From the NCBI GenBank assembly GCA_964443845.1, contig CAYUFA010000001.1, positions 1 through 64,000 on the forward strand: a DNA stretch of 64,000 nt, given 5' to 3'. Numbering within the stretch: position 1 is the stretch's first letter; each line of letters opens with the position of its first letter. Position numbers and translations under genes: made by a program. The notes beneath the pieces are model-generated. The model worked only from the letters and a program-made list of their open reading frames with translations, was not told the DNA's origin and ran no database searches. The DNA is from UBA9214 sp964443845 (lineage in GTDB: Bacteria > Pseudomonadota > Gammaproteobacteria > UBA9214). Shown here piece after piece: positions 60,380-64,000 of this stretch.

Positions 60380-61117
60380 GTGCAGGAACGCTCGCAACCA
60401 TTGGAAAACCGGCGCAACTATTACCGCATACTGCATATCCAGCCGGACGCGCCGGAGGCCATCGTGCGGGCCAGTTACCGGACGCAGATGCAGAAGCTGC
60501 GCATGCACCCCGACCTGGGTGGTGACGAGTGGAACGCGGCGGTACTCAACGAGGCCTACCAGGTGCTGTCCGATCCGGTCCGGCGCCGGCGCTACGACCA
60601 GGCGCGTGCCACCCCGGCGCAGCCGCAACGCGCAGGCCCGGGCGGCCGGCACGCCCGCAACCCCGAATCCCGGCACGCATCCCGGCCACCCGGCGCGGGT
60701 AGCTGCCCGTTCTGCGGTACTGCGCGCCCGCTACCCGCCACCGACTGCGGCCCGCTGGATTGCCCCGGCTGCCAGGGGCCGGTGGAAAGACCCGGCCACG
60801 CCCGCCAGCCGCGGTCCGGCAACCGGCGCCTGGAGCGGGTTCGGCGGCAGGCCTCCATGGTGCTCTACACGCAACCCGGATGCCGCGGCCTGCAGGCGCG
60901 ACTGTGTGACCTTTCCCCGACCGGCCTGCAACTGCAGCTGCCGCGACCGCTCGTCGCCGGACTGCTGGTACGCATCCACAGCGCCCCGGTGAGTGCGATC
61001 GGCAGGGTGCGCTACTGCAACCGCAGCATGAACGGTATGCATTTCCTCATCGGTATCGAGTTCCTGACCGTGCGCTTCGGTGCGCGTACCGGCATATTCC
61101 TGTCCACCTGTGCCTGA
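60380..61117 (+). CDS. J-domain protein with cysteine-rich centre and C-terminal PilZ domain
   Basis: A 245-aa protein of unusual design. Residues about 13-74 are a DnaJ J-domain with intact HPD at 43-45 (MHPDLGG). The middle carries two CxxC pairs (C109/C112 and C128/C131), a possible zinc site. Residues about 149-240 read as a PilZ domain: an arginine-rich RxxxR motif at 149-153, then DLSPTG (177-182, the D-x-S-x-x-G motif), both required for c-di-GMP binding. It starts with GTG at 60380 without a clear ribosome site. It is divergent from fliC. A c-di-GMP-responsive co-chaperone is the inference. Confidence 0.82.
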   Translation: MQERSQPLENRRNYYRILHIQPDAPEAIVRASYRTQMQKLRMHPDLGGDEWNAAVLNEAYQVLSDPVRRRRYDQARATPAQPQRAGPGGRHARNPESRHASRPPGAGSCPFCGTARPLPATDCGPLDCPGCQGPVERPGHARQPRSGNRRLERVRRQASMVLYTQPGCRGLQARLCDLSPTGLQLQLPRPLVAGLLVRIHSAPVSAIGRVRYCNRSMNGMHFLIGIEFLTVRFGARTGIFLSTCA

Positions 61118-61185
61118 ATGCGGCCGGGGTGATACACTGCCCCTCCGCTCCAGTTCTTCCCCACGCGCGTTACACGGGTATCCGG

Positions 61186-61482
61186 ATGTCGGCGATCCTC
61201 GTCCTGCTGCTCATTGTCCTGCTGGTCCGGTTCTGGTACTCCGCCCAGCACTGCCGTGATCTGGCCATTGCCGCGGCGCGCGATGCCTGTACTCACCAGG
61301 GGCTGCAGTTTCTCGATGGTTCCGCGGCACTGCGCAGGCTGCGGCCCGGCTTCAGCCGCAGCGAAGGACCTTACCTGTCGCGCACGTATAACTTCGAATA
61401 CAGCACGGATGGCTTCGCGCGCCGCAGCGGCTGCGTCCTGCTGCGCAACGGCCGCGTCACGACCGTATTGCTCGATGACTGA
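61186..61482 (+). CDS. Single-span membrane protein, DUF3301-like
   Basis: A 98-aa protein. An N-terminal membrane helix (SAILVLLLIVLLVRFWYSA) is followed by a small cytoplasmic domain with AIAAARDACTHQGLQFLDGS, ALRRLRPGF and YNFEYSTDGFARRSG. This resembles the DUF3301 family, as I recall. The start at 61186 follows a weak site. Its stop overlaps the next gene by eight bases, so the two are coupled. Function unknown. Confidence 0.75.
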   Translation: MSAILVLLLIVLLVRFWYSAQHCRDLAIAAARDACTHQGLQFLDGSAALRRLRPGFSRSEGPYLSRTYNFEYSTDGFARRSGCVLLRNGRVTTVLLDD

Positions 61483-61837
61483 CACCTCGGCCATTGACGC
61501 CTTCATCGCCGGACTGGCAGCTGCGGGGACGGATTACCTGCTGTACAGCGGGTTGCCCGGCAAACTCGCCGAACTCCGTTTTGCCGGCACCCTTGCGGGT
61601 GAACGCATCCTCTGGGATGCACGCGTTCTGGCACAGGGCAGGCACAGCACGGCCCGGCAATTCATCGAGATCGCTGCCGCAGGATATCCGCTGCGGCGCG
61701 TCGCCATCGGGCTCAACGTCGACGAGATCGACGCGCAGGTCCTGCAGAAAACAATTATCATGATGCGGAATTACCGGCGGCTGCGGGCAGGCCGCCATGA
61801 ATTCGGGCCGCCGGGCAGACCCGCTGGCGGGCCGTAG
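61475..61837 (+). CDS. Conserved hypothetical protein coupled to the DUF3301-like gene
   Basis: A 120-aa soluble protein. A helical N-terminus (IDAFIAGLAAAGTDYLLYSG) leads to a strand/helix section (RILWDARVLAQGRHSTARQF) and then LRRVAIGLNVDEIDAQVLQK with TIIMMRNYRRL. The composition is that of a compact folded domain. The ATG at 61475 lies inside the previous gene. I do not recognise the family. Confidence 0.65.
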   Translation: MTDTSAIDAFIAGLAAAGTDYLLYSGLPGKLAELRFAGTLAGERILWDARVLAQGRHSTARQFIEIAAAGYPLRRVAIGLNVDEIDAQVLQKTIIMMRNYRRLRAGRHEFGPPGRPAGGP

Positions 61838-61926
61838 GCCGGCCATGCGCCCGTGGCCTGCGCACACGGTGCGCAGTGGACAGCGTGGGGACGGTAGTCC
61901 GGGATGCAGTATCCTGCACACGACAC

Positions 61927-61935
61927 TGCTATAAT
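61927..61935 (+). promoter_or_regulatory. Extended -10 sigma-70-type promoter
   Basis: TGCTATAAT is a perfect -10 with the upstream TG of extended promoters. No good -35 is visible. The start would be about 61942, 25 nt before the ATG of the 79-aa gene. Confidence 0.6.
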
Positions 61936-61966
61936 TCGCCACAACGACGCTGCGACGGAGCAAGGC

Positions 61967-62206
61967 ATGCCGTATTACATCTATATCGTCACCAACAGCG
62001 AATCCAGTGGCAGCAGGTCCGTCAGCCACGTCAGCGAGTTCGAGAACTTCAAGACCGCCAAAGCCGAGGTCAGGCGCCTGCGGACCGATGCCCCGCTTGC
62101 CGACCACCAGGCCTACAAGATCATCTTTGCCGAGGACCACGCAGCCGCGGAGAAGAGCCTGAAGGAAGTTCGCGAACAACCCATTGCCAGGGAGTGGGAG
62201 AAATAG
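61967..62206 (+). CDS. Small conserved hypothetical protein
   Basis: A 79-aa soluble protein: strand PYYIYIVTNSE, then a polar loop, then FENFKTAKAEVRRLRTDAPL and a strand KIIFAEDHAAAEKSL. The pattern beta-alpha-beta-alpha suggests a tiny ferredoxin-like fold. GGAG lies six bases before the ATG and a perfect -10 lies upstream. Stand-alone proteins of this kind occur in gammaproteobacteria, to my recollection, without known role. Confidence 0.75.
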   Translation: MPYYIYIVTNSESSGSRSVSHVSEFENFKTAKAEVRRLRTDAPLADHQAYKIIFAEDHAAAEKSLKEVREQPIAREWEK

Positions 62207-62217
62207 CAGCCGCTGCG

Positions 62218-62685
62218 ATGGACGAGAAGCAATTCAAGAGTACCTACGATGCGGTCAACGAGTGCCGCTGCGTATTCGAGAAAACCATCAGCTCAAGACG
62301 TGGCACCTGCAGCAGGTCGCTGCGCTTCCATCTTGCGGATCGCGAAGGAATTTCCTGCAAGTCCACAGCCGGCAACGCGCTATGCACCGCACTGCTTGCA
62401 TGCCTGCGCAGCAATGCGCGCTTTGCCCTGCACCTGACCCATGCCGATGGCCCGCTGCCGCATGCCAAGGAAATCCGCGTCCAGACCGGCGGGATGCTGG
62501 GGTTGCAGACGGTACTCTACCCGGACCGCAGGGACCGGAACGATGTCGAGGACATCATCGGGCTGATCGACCGCGGGTTGCAGCGCTACGCCAGCTTGGA
62601 ACATTTCCCGTACGATTCCATTGTCCAGAACATCGTCCATTTCGAAGGGCGCAGAAAGCGTGACCCGCGCAACCGCGGGGACTGA
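62218..62685 (+). CDS. Hypothetical soluble protein
   Basis: A 155-aa protein with several cysteines in its first half (C17 and C19 in NECRCVFEK, CSRSLRF, C47 and others). Its C-terminal half has a VEDIIGLIDRGLQRYASL helix followed by IVQNIVHFEGRRKRD. It starts 11 bp after the 79-aa gene and may be co-transcribed. The ribosome site is weak. No family recognised; the cysteines do not form an obvious knuckle. Confidence 0.6.
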   Translation: MDEKQFKSTYDAVNECRCVFEKTISSRRGTCSRSLRFHLADREGISCKSTAGNALCTALLACLRSNARFALHLTHADGPLPHAKEIRVQTGGMLGLQTVLYPDRRDRNDVEDIIGLIDRGLQRYASLEHFPYDSIVQNIVHFEGRRKRDPRNRGD

Positions 62686-62727
62686 ACCGGACGCGGACAC
62701 CGCGACACAGGCATGTCCCGCACACGG

Positions 62728-62754
62728 TAAATAATCGCCCGGCATTGCCGAAAT
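62728..62754 (+). promoter_or_regulatory. Candidate FliA (sigma-28) promoter of the EAL-HDOD gene
   Basis: TAAA (62728-62731), 15 nt, GCCGAAAT (62747-62754) matches the core FliA form TAAA-N15-GCCGATAA (4 of 4 and 6 of 8). Transcription would start near 62762, about 100 nt before the start codon. Confidence 0.62.
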
Positions 62755-62863
62755 ACCACGTATACACCGGCAGCGCCGGTGCGTATGCCCGCATCCCTGT
62801 GACGCGGAATCCACAGACTGTACCGGCACCCGCGGCCCGGTCAGGAACCCGGGACGAGTAGCC

Positions 62864-64000
62864 ATGCCAGACTGCTACGTAGGACGCCAGCCGATACTGG
62901 ACAGGGAACGCCGGCTGCACGCCTACGAGTTGCTATTTCGACAACACCGCGCGGACCGGACCGCCACCGGCAACGATGACAGTGCCACATCGCAGGTCCT
63001 GCTGAACGCCTTCCTGGATATCGGGCTGGAGCGGGTCGCCGGCCAGCAAACGGTTTTTGTCAACCTCACCCGACAGTTCATCGAGAGCACGCCCATCGTG
63101 TCGTTTCCGCATGCGCGCATCGTGTTCGAGGTACTCGAGGACATTGCCGTCGATGACGGACTGCTGACATCCCTGCGCACCCTCAAGCAGCAGGGATTCA
63201 GGATCGCACTCGATGACTTCGTGTACCGGGAAGATACCGCACCCATGGTGGAACTCGCGGACTACGTCAAGCTGGACATACTCGCGCTGTCCCGCTCCGG
63301 GCTCCGGCGCCATGTCGAGACGCTGAAACCCCGCGGCGTGAAACTGCTGGCCGAAAAGATCGAGACCCGCGGCCAGTATGAGCTGTGCCTGGAATGCGGA
63401 TTCGACTATTTCCAGGGATACTATTTTTCGAAGCCGGAAATCGTCAGCGGCAAACGTCCGCCGTCGAACGGCGTCGCGGTCATGCGACTGTTGTCCATGG
63501 CCGGCAACCCCGCTGTCGGCAACGAGGACCTGGAACGGATCATCATCCAGGACGGTGCGCTCAGCATACGCATTCTGCGCCTCGTCAACTCGGCCATGTA
63601 CGGCCTGAAACGGCGCGTTGCATCGATCCACGAGGCAATCATTCTTGCGGGACGCCACAAGATCCGGGACATGGCGCTGCTCGTCAGCATGGCGAAGCTT
63701 GCCAGTGATACCCCGGAGACGATGGTCAGCGCCATGGTCAGGGCACGCACCTGCGAACTGCTTGCCGGCAGCGCGCGCATGGCTGGTACGCCCGACGTGG
63801 CCTTCACGGTGGGCCTGTTTTCCGTGCTCGACTCGATCATGGGCATCAGCATGCGGGAAATCCTCGGGGAGATGTCGCTGGGTGAGGACGTGGAGCAGGC
63901 TCTCCTGGAACACAAGGGCGAATACGGCGCTGTGCTGCGCTGCGCGACCCGGCTGGAAGCAGGGGACGTGAACGGTACGTTTCCGGACGGGATCGGCTGG
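62864..64000 (+). CDS. EAL-HDOD (YuxH/CdgJ-like) signalling protein, 3' end beyond the window
   Basis: The open frame from the ATG at 62864 runs without a stop to the window end (379 codons). It opens CYVGRQPILDRERRLHAYEL, typical of YuxH/CdgJ proteins. The EAL-type domain (about 1-200) is reduced: YELLFR replaces EAL, and FVNLT, FEVLED, LDDF, VKLDIL, AEKIE and FQGYYFS retain many metal- and substrate-site positions. An HDOD domain follows (RLLSMAGNPA, LRLVNSAMYG, IHEAIILAGRHKIRDMALL). Vibrio CdgJ affects motility and biofilm through c-di-GMP. Whether this one hydrolyses c-di-GMP is uncertain. Confidence 0.88.
   Translation, partial: MPDCYVGRQPILDRERRLHAYELLFRQHRADRTATGNDDSATSQVLLNAFLDIGLERVAGQQTVFVNLTRQFIESTPIVSFPHARIVFEVLEDIAVDDGLLTSLRTLKQQGFRIALDDFVYREDTAPMVELADYVKLDILALSRSGLRRHVETLKPRGVKLLAEKIETRGQYELCLECGFDYFQGYYFSKPEIVSGKRPPSNGVAVMRLLSMAGNPAVGNEDLERIIIQDGALSIRILRLVNSAMYGLKRRVASIHEAIILAGRHKIRDMALLVSMAKLASDTPETMVSAMVRARTCELLAGSARMAGTPDVAFTVGLFSVLDSIMGISMREILGEMSLGEDVEQALLEHKGEYGAVLRCATRLEAGDVNGTFPDGIGW

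Overview
The window looks like chromosome of a GC-rich, motile gammaproteobacterium. Gene content, flagellar gene order and the small conserved proteins suggest something near the Chromatiales/Ectothiorhodospiraceae, but this placement is inference and no rRNA is present to test it. The left edge holds tRNA-Gly(TCC) and tRNA-Tyr(GTA), reading leftward. This resembles the tRNA cluster that precedes a tuf gene in many gammaproteobacteria.

Positions 0.5-13 kb carry housekeeping and accessory genes: a YbaK/EbsC-type deacylase, a Mug glycosylase, a beta-carbonic anhydrase, an MBL-fold/LEA14/AcuI operon and several small conserved proteins. At 6.6-11.4 kb lies a signalling operon of TonB-dependent receptor, YfiR and a CHASE8-HAMP-GGDEF-EAL protein. 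An orphan MbcA/ParS-type protein sits at 12.7 kb. A 1 kb stretch without genes follows (13.2-14.2 kb) and contains palindromic repeats.

From 14 to 60 kb the window is dominated by a nearly complete polar-type flagellar regulon. The blocks are: flgBCDEFGHIJKL plus an unknown His-rich gene (leftward); flgA-flgM-flgN (rightward, divergent); pomAB stator genes; an HDOD-GGDEF protein; a SPOR-domain protein; fliLMNOPQR-flhBAFG (leftward); fleR-like-fliEFGHIJK (leftward); a divergent PD-(D/E)XK-like gene; a methyltransferase/HAD pair (rightward); and fliC-flaG-fliD-fliS-fliT (leftward). No fliA, rpoN, fleQ/flrA, fleS/flrB or che genes are in the window.

Reading the intergenic DNA gives a coherent two-tier promoter map. 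Sigma-54 (-24/-12) sites precede flgB, flgA, fliL, the fleR-like gene and, unexpectedly, the methyltransferase/HAD pair. FliA (sigma-28) sites precede fliC, pomA, the TonB receptor/YfiR/GGDEF-EAL operon and an EAL-HDOD gene at the right edge. The most interesting points are that this pair seems to be an early/middle flagellar operon, that the FleR-type activator lacks its receiver domain and its partner kinase, and that a J-domain/zinc-cysteine/PilZ fusion protein is encoded divergently from flagellin. Several c-di-GMP proteins are apparently wired to the flagellar sigma factor. All promoter calls are by eye against known consensus sequences.
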